64,000 bases of DNA from Anopheles merus (taxonomy: Eukaryota > Arthropoda > Insecta > Diptera > Culicidae): positions 50,439,942 through 50,503,941 of the forward strand of contig NC_054083.1 of the NCBI RefSeq assembly GCF_017562075.2, given 5' to 3'. A model generated the notes under the pieces. It was not told the origin of the DNA and searched no databases. It was given only the letters and a program-made list of their open reading frames with translations. The translations under genes and the position numbers were made by a program. Of this stretch, positions 1 to 36,029 are shown one piece after another; the first letter of the stretch is position 1; each line of letters opens with the position of its first letter.

Positions 1-80
1 AGGTGAACCGCAAAGAAGTGGAGAAACATTGGTTGTTCTACGGAACAATATGTTGTCTGACCTCCTTGACCGACGCATAT

Positions 81-916
81 TTAGGCGTCGTTTGGAGGGA
101 GTCGAACGGGAGCCTTCGGCCGCAGGTAATCGAAAGCTGTAAAAAACGACATGTTTTGAAATAACCCGTGGGCAATGTATTTCAGCTGAACGAGCTCTAC
201 CTCAAAGGAATGATGCCGTATTGGATCCAATAAATGTGACCGGTAAGGCGCCATTGCATCCATTATGCATAACATCTAACTTCCTTGCATTATTTCAATT
301 TTTAGTCACACGTCCGCCTCCTAGCACTGGCGAGGAGAATCCGCCGGTAATATCTATAATAGCCCGGGGTCCATTCCAGCGGCTGGCGCTGCGGGGAACT
401 CCCTCTGCCGTCGGAGATGCTAAACCAATGACGCTGGAATCTGTCGCCAAGGTCGAGGTCGTGAACCAAAACAGGATGTCAATGGTCAGGTCGCCCTCCA
501 TCTCAGCTGCCAAAGCTATCCGTAAGGTAGCGGTAGTCGCTCCTATGGGTGTGCGTGAGGGCGTGCGGAAGAATCCTAACTGTTTGAATCTGACAAGTAA
601 GATTGCAAAACAGAACATAAATGTGCATCAAAAGTACGCACGCCTGCAGGTGCGTTTACCGCCTCTGGAGCCGTCTTGTAGTAATAAGCCAACGGCGGTA
701 GTGCATCGGCTGGATAATTCTGCAGGTACCGCAACCGTCGAGCAGTAAGGCTTTGGGGCCGGCCACTACCGCCATACATCTCTCATTCACTGGTGAACCC
801 ATAATACCATATTTCCCTCGGGAACTTTCAACACCTCCATCCGTGGCCTCCAAGGCCGTACATTCCATCTGTGGGTTGAAATAAAAAGAAAATGCTAAAA
901 TTAATCGTCGTTTCAT
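81..916 (-). other. Chain of broken minus-strand open frames, unidentified
   Basis: On the minus strand four open stretches follow one another with changes of frame: 916-656, 779-576, 618-295 and 275-81. The GC content is higher than in the AT-rich flank, and the low-complexity repeats that fill the neighbouring leader are absent. This pattern can arise from a decayed coding sequence, from several small exons, or by chance. A pyrimidine-rich stretch ending in CAG at 869-867 on the minus strand could be an acceptor. I recognise no domain. No stop-free frame longer than about 110 codons exists on this strand, so a functional gene is not established. Confidence 0.2.
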
Positions 917-999
917 TTCATTTTCAGCATTGGATTTTTAAGTAAGAAGTTAGTAAGGTTGCCGAAAAGATGAACGAGAAGAGTTGAAGATAAAAATAC

Positions 1000-3413
1000 A
1001 TAAAAGAGCGAGGAGCAACGATTTATGTGCACGCACTGCTCTGTGGGAGTAACTTTAATGAAACGATGTTGTACAATTGGAGGTCTTCGTTTTGTCGATC
1101 TCTATGCAAAAGTATTTCCTTAAAATGTTCGAAGCAACGGTAAAATGGAACAAATATCAATATCTCTTGTTTGACAGCGTTGAGCGCCATTGTGATCGCT
1201 TCTGTCAAATCCGTCTGCTGTCATGGCACACTGTACCAACCGGGCGCCGCCATTTCACATTACACCTTCAATCAAGTCTGCTGGCCAAAGCTGGCCAAGC
1301 GCCGAACCACGGCAAGAAGAAGCAAATTGTCTTTCAGTGCGTGCAGATTGCGAGTTGCGGTGTGCGTGTGCAGCGCGTCATGTGAAAAACAACGAGAAAA
1401 AAGTGCGTGTCCCACGGGTGAAGCAGTTTTTCCACCGTCAAAAGTAAGCTACGGGTGGAAATTTCCGTACCCCTTTTTAATTGATAACCGAAAGGGATAG
1501 GAAAATAAGATTGGCAAACTGCAGACCAACTCCCAAAACACACACGTGCTCGGCTACTCGGTGCTGGGAATACGCACAGAGCATTAGAAGTGTTGCCAAA
1601 AAAGTGGTTGCTCGTTGGTGTTTCGACGCCGACTCCCTTTTTTTTCAGTGAAATAATGCTGAAAATCAAACGCTAGCTTCATCAACGTGTGTCCTCGTTC
1701 GCCAATCTGCGTGCGTGTGGTTGCGTGTGTGTGTGCGTGTGTGCGTGTGTGATTGTCGCAAACATTGTCCTGCTGCGTGTGTGTCTGGTCTGGTGATACG
1801 GTACGGTGGTGTGCGGCTGGTTGAGTGAAAGCATTTCAAGTCTCTGCACACGGGTGGAACGCGGCGCCATTACGACACACGGCACACAGCAGCACATTCC
1901 CGGATTGTTTTGTTGGGGTTGGGCTTGGGAAAGGAGCTTATGTGCGTTTCGGTGCCTTTCGGTGGGTGAGTTCCGGTTAAAACATTGCCTTCGGTGATGC
2001 AATTCCGTCTTGGCTTTTTTTTTTCATTGCCCTCTTCGAACCTCCCCGAAAACAGTGCGTGTGGTGTTGGTAGTGGTGTGAGACTGTGTGTGGATGTTGG
2101 TGCGTATCGCAAAAGTGTCTCGTTCCTGTCGTCTGCGCGTCCGGCTTCTCCGGTGGCCGTCCGACCATTCTCGACGAGTGAGTGGTGGTGGTGGTAGTGT
2201 TGTCAGTCCCTCTTACCTCTTCCCCCACCCGGGGGACAGGAAATGTACGCAGCGAGAAAAGAAGAATTTGCTCAAGACAGGACCGACCTGTCTTGACGCG
2301 TTTCGCCCAAAGAGGAAAAAAAAAAAACACCTTCCCTTCTAGACGTCGTCGCCTGCTGCGAGGCTTTAGCTTCAACTTACTTTTGTTGCCATTTCAGCAT
2401 TTTTAAGGGTCGCGTGTGTCTGTTTGTGTGCATGTGTTTATTGTTTACAGTCCGGGTGGAGAAAAGGGGCACACCACCGACCAGGGAAAGGGATTTACGC
2501 CGTGTTGTTGTTGTGTGGTACACTCGCATTTGATCGTGATATTAGATGTGACGGTTGATTGTTTGTTAGTGTGTATATTGGTGTTTTATTGCGCGTTCTT
2601 GTTCCACCCGGGTCATCACCCGGACGCGGGGGGTTTACGTTGAATTGCGCGTTATAATTTTCCTCCTCTTTTTTTCCAGAATAAAACGAAAGTGTGTATC
2701 GTCGTGTTAAAAGTGTGTGCACACGTTTGTGCAAAAGAAAACAAACAAAAAAACCTACAGCAATAGAGCGAAAGTTAACAGTGTGTGTGTATGTGTTGTT
2801 GTGTACGGTGTGTCGGGGCACATACAGGCAAACAAACACAGAAACAAAAACCTACCTCATTTTGTGCGTGGCAGCCCTTTTTTACGGCGCTGAGCGTCTT
2901 CTACCAAACAAGTGTGCAAACCCTTCGTAAAGTGAAATCCTCTGCTCACAAATTAAGAATCAAAATCAAAGCAAGCAGTGTGTGATTGTGTGTGTGTGTG
3001 TGTGTGTGGCGGTGTAAAGTAACGCAAAGAGCCACAGCGCAAAGAAGAGTGCAGTGCACAGGAAGCAGGAAAAAGAAAACAACAGGGCAAAGAATACGCA
3101 CGTCATTGGAGGAGAGGAGGAGGTGCTACGTTCTAGAAAACCCAAACAAAACAAACCGCACTGCGACGACGCGCCTTTTTCCCTCCAGAAGAAGAAGAAG
3201 AAGAAGAAGAGTAAGAAGAGAAGGAGGATATCCGCGCGCCTCATAGCGTGTGTGTGAGTGTGTGTGCGTGCGAATTAGTGTGTGAGAATCGCTCCCCGTT
3301 TCCACAGCGCGCCTCCTGTGTTTTTTTCCCCCACTCAACGTCATCCTTCCCTGCTGTGTGGGCTTTTAGGGCCTCACCAATACACCGAAGCAAGCAGAAA
3401 AGCAAGCGACGAT
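1000..3413 (+). promoter_or_regulatory. S6k: Putative promoter and 5' leader of S6k
   Basis: This stretch upstream of the S6k ATG has no credible coding frame. It is filled with short GT, CA and A-rich runs and resembles the long 5' leaders of insect signalling genes. A pyrimidine tract ending in AG near 2680 could be an internal acceptor, so part of the leader may be spliced. The transcription start cannot be fixed from sequence alone, and I see no convincing TATA box. Several short upstream ATGs are present, which would be expected to reduce translation if they lie in the mRNA. Confidence 0.35.
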
Positions 3414-27046
<23,633 letters not shown>

Positions 27047-27047
<1 letters not shown>

Positions 27048-27122
27048 TGAGTGGTGAACTTTTAAGGGGAGTGATATTTTTACAGCAAATCATTAATCCA
27101 TCTCTCTTTCTCATCATTCCAG
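27047..27122 (+). other. S6k: S6k intron splitting the stop codon
   Basis: A consensus donor GTGAGT begins at 27047 and a pyrimidine-rich acceptor ends at 27122, giving a 76-bp intron like the others in this gene. Exon 10 ends in TA, and G at 27123 completes TAG. The stop codon is therefore TAG whether or not the intron is removed. Confidence 0.6.
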
Positions 27123-30100
27123 GCCAACACTGGAGGATTATAGCAGTTATAGGAAATTCGTCACCTAAGAGATGTGCTGCAGCAGGACGAGAGAGACACC
27201 ATTTAGAAAGATGAAGCAAAACGGGGCGTAAGGAAGGAAGCAGCATCGAAGGGGGAGTGCATCTCCAAAACTAATTAACCCGTAGTCTAGCGTAAACAAT
27301 AAGAAAAGGCAATTTGTTCCGAACAATGCGTGTGTGAGGGCGCGCGTAGAAAGAGAAAACAAAGGTGCGTGAGATAGGGTAGGGAAGAGTCTGTGTATCT
27401 GTGTATGTGTGTGTGCGTGTTACAACAGCAACTACATACAACAAATCACCAAGCAAAAGATTAGAATAACGAATTTCAACTAAGTCCTTTTCCGTTTTAC
27501 TTTCCTTCTTTCCTTCCAACGCTCCAACGAACAGAACCGCTTCCGCAGGGATTACTTTACATTTGTTTATTTCTCTCAGTTTATGGAGCTCTTCCTTTGC
27601 TGCCTGTTTTTAAACTGCTCGACTCAGGCGATAAGCGCTAGTAGGAAAACATCCTGTCCTCTCCTGTTCTTCTAAACTCTCAATCTCCCAGGCATAGTGG
27701 ATACATAAAGGCGCCACGCAAACACAGTCGTTAAGCCGTAGTGTTTTAAAGCAATTTTACGTTGCGCTCTGTAAGGTGTAGGGGAAGAAGGTGCGCTATA
27801 GAATTATGAATGAAATTGTGTGAAAGCTAAAAGGATGCAAATGGGCGTTGAATGTGGTGGTTCCCTTCCTCTGTCCAGCAATCAGTTTAATCTTCCGGGT
27901 TGGAGTTGGAGAAGCGACGATGAAGCCTTTTTTATTATTATATATTCTTTTGTTTTGTACTTCTACCCCCTTTTCTTCCTCCTTCGAACACGGTTCACAG
28001 CAGATATTTTACTATCGATAAAGAGTTACTAGAAATTGCTAATAGAAACTAATAGCAGCTTTAGCGGAGAAAAAAAAGGATTCGATTTCATTACGCAAAA
28101 TATTACGCAAAAGAAAACCAACCCGACCGTCATCACACCCACACATATACACACTCCTATCCACACGCTGGGTGTTGGTGATGGTGGGGCCGGTGGTGTG
28201 TGGTATATTTAGAGATTTTTTTTGTAAGCAAAAACTAACTAAAACCATCGTTTATAGAAATTGTATTATAAATTGTGTGCTCCCTTTCCCGCTCACTTCA
28301 TCTCGCAAGCGGCCACTTGTTGCTGTGTTGCAATTGAAATTACCTGGTGCAAGGAAATGTTACACTCGCAATTAACTACTAGTACCACGTACACACTCGA
28401 GCGAGCAAAGAGATGATTATAGAGCGAGAAGAAGCGTTTGGGAGAATAAGTTGCATTTTGAGTATGAAACAAACAAAACAGGTAGCAATCCTAGTTACAA
28501 AATAATAATGAAATGGAAGGAGTTGTAAAACGAAACAATTGTTAGGTGTGATGTGGTGTACAGTTTGTCCCTCCAAAACTACATACACACAACATTGAAA
28601 GGACATTTAAAAGTGGAAGACAAAAGCAAGCAACGAAGCAGAAAAGGAAGACAAAAGATTGGTTATTTTTCCTTTTTTCCTTCCCCCTATTTTACAACAT
28701 CATTTCATTACTTGACCCTCAAATCAAATCAAAGCAAGGGGGGCTAACCTGTTGTGCATTCTATCTTACTTTTTTAATCTTAATCGATCTAATGGGAGAA
28801 ATGAAGCAGAAAACACACAAACAAAGAAGAAGAATTGACCTATGTTCCTTCTATTTCCAGTTTCACCTTGTGTTTCGAAGAAGCAATGCAGTTGAAAACA
28901 ATGAAACCTCCCCTGTACACAAATACATATATACACACACACACACTGCCGAAGTGAAAGAGGAAAATGAAATGAAAATGTATGAATATAGAGAAGCAAA
29001 AAAAGCAAAACGAAAAAAAAAGAGATAAAGAAATGAAAACAGGAAAAACAAATCAACAAAACACAAGAACAACCGAAACAACAGAAACCAAAAAAACCAA
29101 AACCGTAAACGAAAACTACCATATTGCAATAGTCTGAATTTAGCAAACGTGTGTTGCGGTATATAATGTGAATAAAGTCTAGTAAAAAAACAAATCAATT
29201 GAAGCTGATGCACACAAACACGATGAAGATGATGATGAAAATAGATAGTGAGAACAACAAACAGAATCCGACTCGTGCACCACGTGCAACGAGCAGACAG
29301 CACAGAGGGAGAGAGAGAGATTGGAATCTAAGATCCATATTATAATTGAACTATGTGCATAATAACTACATTACATTGAAATATGCATCAGAACCGTAAT
29401 TAGCAAATTAATTAAGCCTCCCAAACAAACCCCCTCCTCACCCCATACCGAAAAGCGAATTGTGTACATGCGCAGGGAAGTGGAAGAAGCGTACGTTTAA
29501 GAGGAGAAAGGAGAAAATAATAATAAACAAACAAACAAACACATGAAGGAATAAAACAAAACTAGTGTAAAGAGAGGAGATGTGTTAATGTGTGTGTGTG
29601 TGGAACCAAAATGACTGATTTTTATCCCAAAAAGAAGTTGGGTTGGCGTAGAGAAGCAAACGCGCATTGAAGATGTTTCCAAACCAGGTAAAGAAATCAG
29701 TTGTGAAAGAAGCAGAACAAAACAGTGAAGTGAAGTGAAGAGTAAGAAAGAGGAAATGAAGGGAACGTTCAACTTGGTTCCTTTCGTTGTGCTACTAGTG
29801 AAACGTATTTTCTACCTCCTTTCTTGGTAGTATTACTGCTACTGCGCTGCTGCCCATGTGGCACCCGTTGGATGTGGAGGTCGTCGAAAGCGAGGGAAAG
29901 CCGCATGGAATTAGTTACGCACTGGTTTGCCTTCCCCATTTCTTCCCCAGTAAAGTGTGCTGAAAGTGTTAGTTTTGCATTCTTATTATACACGCATGTT
30001 GCTGCCTACTTACTACCTGCTGCTAAAGCTCTAACGCGAATTATGCTTATAACGTGAAACAGCTATGAAAGCCTATTTAAGCATACTAAAGCAAACCTTT

Positions 30101-30300
30101 GATAATCCTTAACCCGTATAATCGATATAGTTTACTCCTTTTTGTATGTATACTACCGCATATACCGTATATACTAGCTCAATTTAAGCGCGCGCGCGCG
30201 CGTTTGTTTGTGTATTAGCCTTCCCCCTTTTTCGATTCGGTTTAAGCTGTAGAAATATCATTTAAGTAGCAAAGATAACAGGAGTTAGCGAATAGTAGGA
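27123..30300 (+). other. S6k: Putative S6k 3'UTR and downstream flank
   Basis: No gene is seen here. The segment is A- and T-rich and contains AATAAA at about 29171 and further AATAAA-like hexamers near 29523 and 29551, any of which could direct polyadenylation. The true 3' end cannot be fixed from sequence. The short open frames on both strands are low-complexity. Confidence 0.4.
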
Positions 30301-30411
30301 AGAGAGAATGAGGTGAACCTGGAAAGCAAGAATTAATGGCAAAATACCTGTAAACAACCATCCTAAATCAGCATGTAAACAAACCCCTCCCCGGAGCCCC
30401 TGACCACATTT

Positions 30412-30659
30412 CAGGACCATTTTCCAGGAGTTCTCATAGCTGTGGGACACTTTCATACGTGAAATGAACCTAATGTAATGGGAATTGGACTGTATAGCAA
30501 TCTTGTTGGATAAAGCCAATCCAATTGGATAAATTTCTATGGAGCCTGTTCATCAAGTGTGCCAGAAGAGTCCAGTTTCCAACATATCACGTTCACTTCC
30601 AATAGGAAAAAAGTCAAGGAAGTGTCACGGACAACTATGAGAACACCTGGAAAACCCTG
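30412..30659. mobile_element. MITE copy B (same family as 10463-10709)
   Basis: The ends carry inverted TTTTCCAGGnGTTCTCATAG motifs (left 30422-30441, right about 30635-30654). The interior matches the reverse complement of copy A. It is 248 bp, has no coding capacity, and sits 60 bp from the BEL element. Confidence 0.7.
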
Positions 30660-30718
30660 TAACAACCCACTCTGGTACGTAAAAATGAAAGCAATTATAG
30701 TTCGCAATTAATTGTGAC

Positions 30719-30931
30719 TGTTTGGCGTCATATATTTTGAATTTTTGTTCATTGGGTGACTGCAGGCAACTGACAGCTGTCAATGTAGCATGTGGCTTTT
30801 GACAGCTCCCGTTTTTCCGGCATCGCTCTCTCTCTGCTGGATCGTAAAACGAAGTGGTTTTAGCAACACAACGTAGGGAAGAATTTTATGTGAAATACCG
30901 TTCTAATAAAGATGAGCCTTGAATTAAAACA
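30719..30931 (+). repeat. 5' LTR of the BEL element
   Basis: This 213-bp LTR starts TGTTTGGCGTCA and ends AATTAAAACA. It contains AATAAA near its end, as needed for polyadenylation. It differs from the 3' LTR only by one extra T in a run of five T. The bases after it, TGGTGCTTGGTG, begin with the TGG expected of a tRNA primer binding site; I do not assign the tRNA. Confidence 0.97.
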
Positions 30932-31221
30932 TGGTGCTTGGTGACCAGGATGTTTCTGATGTGATTTAACACAAAGGCAAGTAAAGAACAAGGTATAATC
31001 ATACGATTCATTAGCGAGAGCAAAGCTTGTGCTGCGGCGTGCCACATTACCTGAGAAAGGGCTACAGACAAACCTGCTCAACGCGTGCGTTTTGGATAAT
31101 TAAACGATTTCTAGGAGTGGTAGTGTTTTACGATCGAGTTTAATCTTTTAAATAATTGATTGGCTACCTAATTTCGGGAAAAGAAGTTCTCGTAACATTT
31201 CGTTTAATACAAAAGCAGAAT

Positions 31222-33222
31222 ATGTCGAAAGCAGTCTCGGAAGAAGAAGAAGATTTTCAGGGCTATGCTGAAACTTCTATAGAAGAAACAGTAATCAATC
31301 GTGAAGAAATGGCACAGCTTGCTTGTGAAATGGGAATAAATGACAAAGCACACACACAGCTTACCAGCAAAAAGGCACAGAGAGACGCCATATTGCGTTC
31401 CATCGAGCGAATTGAAAATTTTGCTAACAAAGCAATTGGCATTGAATCTGGTGCAGCAATGACGCGGCTTGATCGCTTAGAAAAATGCTGGGAAGAATTT
31501 AAGATGGTTGCAAATGAGCTGCGAATGATAGACGATGAATGCAATGCTGATGAAAATGAAAATTTATTGGATGAAGTGGATGAAAATTGCATGCAAATAG
31601 CAGATCTTTTAAGAAAGAAGATGATCGTACCTCTCGCTCCAACATTACAAGTGAAAGAAAGCGCAAGTGACATTCAAGACAATGCTGAAGAACCAAGCTC
31701 CTTTATAAAATTGCCAAACTTGTCCCTTCCTGTTTTCGCAGGAAACTATGATGAATGGCTTCCTTTTCGAGACATGTTTGAAGCAAACATTCATAATAAT
31801 GCAAAGCTGGCTCCAGTGCACAAGATATCATATTTAAAGCAATCGCTAAAAGGAGAAGCAGCAAGTTTGGTTAATTCCTTTCCGTCAACAGGAGCAAGTT
31901 ATGCTCCGGCTTGGAACGCACTCATTGAGAGATACTCAAATGAATATATATTGAAAAAGCGCTACATTAATTCGTTGTTACAATATCCCACGCTAAAGTC
32001 ATCGAGCCAAAAGGAAATTCACGCGCTAGTAGATACCTTCGAGCGTAATATCAAACTTTTAAAGCAGCTTGGAGAAAAAACCGATGAATGGGGCATGTTG
32101 ATCATTCAAATAATGCTTACCAAATTGGATGAAAAAACGCATCATGATTGGGAAAAACACGCTGAAAAAAGTAAAAGCCATAGCATTGATGAGCTGGTAA
32201 AGTTCCTTCATACCCAATCTCGAGTGTTAGATGCCGTCACAGAAGATCGAATTCCAATCGGTAAACAGAAAAAGACAATGGAACGTCATTTGGCCATGAA
32301 CGTAGCATCTAAGATACAGAAATGTGCAAAATGCGGTGAGCAGCATCATCTTCATGCCTGTAGAACATTTCAGAATATGTCGCTAGAAGAAAAGTACCAA
32401 TTTATTACAGAAAAGAGATTGTGCCGAAACTGTTTGCATCCCGGGCACGTTTCCTTGACCTGCCGGATGAGATTTAGATGTGCGAAGTGTCACAAAAAAC
32501 ATCACGTTCTTTTACATAGAGATCAAACGAATATAGCACTGCCGGAACAAATGGCAAACTTGAACGTTACCGACACAAACATTGCAACGCCATCGATTAA
32601 TGCAGCAACTTCATCAGCTCAAAATCATGTATTTCTATCTACGGCGCTTGTAATGGTCAGAAATTTGTCCGGAAAATGGAAACTAGCAAGAGCTTTGCTT
32701 GATAACGGAGCTCAAGTTAATATTATGTCTGAAGCTCTTTGTCGAATGTTGCAATTGACTGGTAAGGGTCGCGGTCAGGAATTGATAGGAGTAGGCAAAT
32801 GTACCGTTCTGACGGCTAAAACCGTTGAGGCAGAAATAGCGTCACGAAACTTAAGCTACAGGCGACGAATGAATTTTTCGGTTCTGCCCAAGATAACAGG
32901 CTATCAACCTGAGCGTATTGACACTGCATTTCTAGAAACAGAATTTGAATTAGCCGATCCGGACATAGGCAATGGAAATCAAATCGATCTCTTACTTGGT
33001 TCTGAATTTTATCATGAGTTTTTGCAGCCAAGAAACAATGGTGCAGTGATGATTCGCAATCCGTTAAGAGGGTTGCCAGCATTTATTGATTCAGTTTTTG
33101 GTTGGTTAGCGACAGGAAAAGGCCAAAGAGAAGATCCAAACTCTCACAGTGTTCCACAGTCCATCATGCATGTGGGTGTTAGTTCTTCGCTTGATGACCT
33201 GATAGCGAAATTTGGGAATTAG
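31222..33222 (+). CDS. BEL element Gag and protease region
   Basis: This 666-residue frame starts at ATG 31222; the frame is open further upstream but with no ATG. It contains a DUF1759-type Gag region (about residues 170-320). Two cysteine-histidine clusters follow (CAKCGEQHHLHAC, then CRNCLHPGHVSLTC and CAKCHKKHH), comparable with zinc knuckles. A DUF1758-type retropepsin segment has LLDNGAQVNIM, where the usual catalytic triad is D-S/T-G. The frame ends at TAG 33220-33222, just where the family's conserved segment leading into reverse transcriptase would continue in the -1 frame. Confidence 0.85.
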   Translation: MSKAVSEEEEDFQGYAETSIEETVINREEMAQLACEMGINDKAHTQLTSKKAQRDAILRSIERIENFANKAIGIESGAAMTRLDRLEKCWEEFKMVANELRMIDDECNADENENLLDEVDENCMQIADLLRKKMIVPLAPTLQVKESASDIQDNAEEPSSFIKLPNLSLPVFAGNYDEWLPFRDMFEANIHNNAKLAPVHKISYLKQSLKGEAASLVNSFPSTGASYAPAWNALIERYSNEYILKKRYINSLLQYPTLKSSSQKEIHALVDTFERNIKLLKQLGEKTDEWGMLIIQIMLTKLDEKTHHDWEKHAEKSKSHSIDELVKFLHTQSRVLDAVTEDRIPIGKQKKTMERHLAMNVASKIQKCAKCGEQHHLHACRTFQNMSLEEKYQFITEKRLCRNCLHPGHVSLTCRMRFRCAKCHKKHHVLLHRDQTNIALPEQMANLNVTDTNIATPSINAATSSAQNHVFLSTALVMVRNLSGKWKLARALLDNGAQVNIMSEALCRMLQLTGKGRGQELIGVGKCTVLTAKTVEAEIASRNLSYRRRMNFSVLPKITGYQPERIDTAFLETEFELADPDIGNGNQIDLLLGSEFYHEFLQPRNNGAVMIRNPLRGLPAFIDSVFGWLATGKGQREDPNSHSVPQSIMHVGVSSSLDDLIAKFGN

Positions 33223-36029
33223 AGCAAATTCCGGAAGCGATAAAATGGACACTAGAGGAACAAGAGTGTGAAGCTAAATTTCAGCAACAATATCAACGTG
33301 ATCATACAGGCAGATACGTAGTGAAATTACCATACAAATTATCTGGTCGTAGCTTGGGTGAATCCAAATCTTCTGCACTAAAACGATTTCACCATCTAGA
33401 GTGTCGTTTTGACCGAGACTCCAAGTTGAAAGAAATGTATTCGGCAGTGATTGATGAGTATATACTTCGAGGTTATCTGAAGAAAGTATCCAGCACATCC
33501 GAGGTTCGGATGGAATGTTTCCTACCTCATCACCCTGTATTGAAAGAGTCGAGCACTAGCACAAAGATTCGACCGGTTTTTGATGGATCGGCAAAGACAT
33601 CAAGCGGCTACTCTTTAAATGATGTTCTGTTGAAGGGACCGGTTATTCAAGAAACATTATTAAATCTTTTGCTACAGTTTCGCCTACAGCCAATTGCCAT
33701 GACGGCTGATATCGAAAAAATGTATTTACAAGTAATGGTCCACCCAGATGATAGACCGATGCAAAGAATTTTGTGGAGGAGTGATCCCACAAAACCAATA
33801 GAAATATTAGAACTTCAGCGAGTCACCTTTGGGCTATCACCTTCATCATTTCTAGCCACTCGCGTGTTGCATCAGCTTGCTCATGATGAAGGAGACAACT
33901 TTCCAATGGCAAAGGAAGCACTCTTAAACCATTTCTATGTGGACGATTACATTGGAGGTGCTAATACGGAAGAGGAAGCTGCCGAGCTTTACAAACAGCT
34001 AGTAGCATTGCTTAGCAAAGGAGGTTTTAGTTTGCAGAAGTGGAGTACAAATTCGGAAAGGTTGTTGGAGAGCATCCCACCCAAAGACCGTGCTTCAAAG
34101 ACCGAAGTGAATTTCATATCTGATGATCCAGTCAAAACCCTAGGTGTTGTATGGCTACCAGCATCAGACCATCTGTATGTTCAAGCGAATACGAATGAAT
34201 TTGTCGAGCCTCTAACGAAAAGAAAGGTATACTCGATGATTGCCAGGTTATTTGATCCTATTGGTTTGGTGGCTCCAATTGTTTCCTGGGCGAAGATAAA
34301 GATGCAGAAGTTATGGCTCGCCTCTCTTAATTGGGACGATACATTACCAACTGAACTAATGAATGAATGGAAAGAGTTTCATTCCAATCTTCCTTTACTG
34401 TCAGAGTTGAAAATACCCAGATACGTTTGTCTGACAGAACCTACATCAATTCAGCTTCACTGCTTCGCCGATGCTTCTGAAGCGGCATACGGTGCTGTCT
34501 TGTATCTGAGATCCGAAGATGCGAATGGACAGCGAAAGGTAGAAATTTTGGCTGCTAAATCGAGACCAGCGCCATTAAAGAGAGTAAGCTTAGCCAGACT
34601 AGAGTTGTGTGCAGCAGTGATTGCTATCAGGCTATGGCTTCATGTTAGTACGGCGTTGAAATTGAATAATATTGAATCCTTTATGTGGAGCGATTCAACT
34701 GTGGTCTTACATTGGTTGAAATCTCCATCGCACACATGGGCAACTTATGTGGCAAATCGTGTTTCGCTAATACAAGACACAGGCAAAGGGTGTAGATGGC
34801 TGCATGTTAAAGGAAAGGAAAATCCGGCGGATTTGGTTTCAAGGGGAGTTCTTCCCATGCAGTTATTGACATCCACATTATGGTTTCATGGTCCTGCTTG
34901 GCTAAGATCATCACAAGAGGAGTGGAGAGGAAATAATTTGTTGGAGGTGCCTTCTGAGGAAATATTGGAGCGAAAGAAGTTAACCGTTGCTACAGCATCC
35001 CTTGAATCTGTAGATTGGTTAAAGCGGTTCTCTTGCTACTGGCGGATGTTAAAATTCACCGCTTATTATCTACGTTGGAAAACGTTTAAAAGAGAAGAGA
35101 GCCCAGGAGAAAAAACATTTCTTTCTGCCAACGAGTTGAAGAATGCGAAAGAGATGATTGTACGAATGCTGCAAAACGCATATTTTCCGCAAGAGGTACG
35201 AGAGTTGTCGTCTGGAAAATGCGTATCTACGAATTCACGATTGAAATCTCTTCAACCGTACATCGATACCGATGGTTTACTGCGCGTTGGTGGCCGTCTG
35301 CGTCAAACGCTTATTCCACACTGCAGTAAGCATCCTATAATTCTGCCAGGCAACAATCACTTTGCTAAACTAATCGGGGAAACGTATCATAAAAGAACAC
35401 TGCATGGAGGACCTCGTATTACTTTGGCGGAGATGAGGAAAGAGTATTGGGTGATCAACGGACGCCGTGTTGTAAATTCCGTTTGCAAAGGATGCGTAAA
35501 GTGCTTGAGGGCGGATACCAAGCCAACTATTCAGCCAGTCGGACAACTTCCGTTGTCTCGTGCTACACCCTCACGCCCATTCTCCGTAGTAGGTGTAGAT
35601 TATTGCGGGCCCTTTTATCTAAAACCTGTACATCGTAGGGCAGCTGCACAGAAATCTTACGTAGCAGTATTTGTCTGCTTTGCAGTGAAAGCGGTTCATT
35701 TGGAACTAGTTGAAGATCTATCCACACCGGCTTTCCTAGCGGCTTTTCGTCGATTCGTCTCTCGCAGAGGTCTCCCTGCAAAGGTTTATTCCGATAATGG
35801 ACTTAATTTCCGCGGCGCTAATAGTGAGCTTGTTGAATTGTATCGCCTGCTGAACGATTCCCGCCATATAGAGGCAGTGCATGGAGCGTCTGCCATGAAT
35901 AACATTGAGTGGCATTTCATACCTCCACGGGCACCCATTTTGGAGGCTTGTGGGAAGCGGCGGTCAAGTCGTCCAAACGTACTCTGCGAAAACTATTACG
36001 CCAACAACGTTTATCGTTTGTTGAAATGA
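33213..36029 (+). pseudogene. BEL element pol, main frame (RT, A17 region, RNase H, integrase part)
   Basis: This frame lies -1 relative to Gag and has no ATG of its own at the junction. Visible blocks are reverse transcriptase with FYVDDY near 33935, and the A17-type region with KRKVYSMIARLFDPIGL near 34220. An RNase H-like block has CFADASEAAYGAV near 34460, and an integrase zinc region precedes the core. The integrase core has its two Asp residues in VGVDYCGPF (about 35592) and VYSDNGLNF (about 35788). The frame then leaves the conserved sequence at about 35937 and runs to a spurious stop at 36027-36029, before the third catalytic residue. Confidence 0.85.

Noticed and set aside
31156..31221. 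Upstream extension of the BEL Gag frame
   Set aside because: The codon at 31156 is TTG, not ATG; the first ATG in frame is at 31222.
33205..33222. Classical -1 slippery heptamer at the Gag/Pol junction
   Set aside because: In the Gag frame the codons are GCG AAA TTT GGG, which does not fit X XXY YYZ; a one-base deletion is the simpler explanation, though other copies should be compared.
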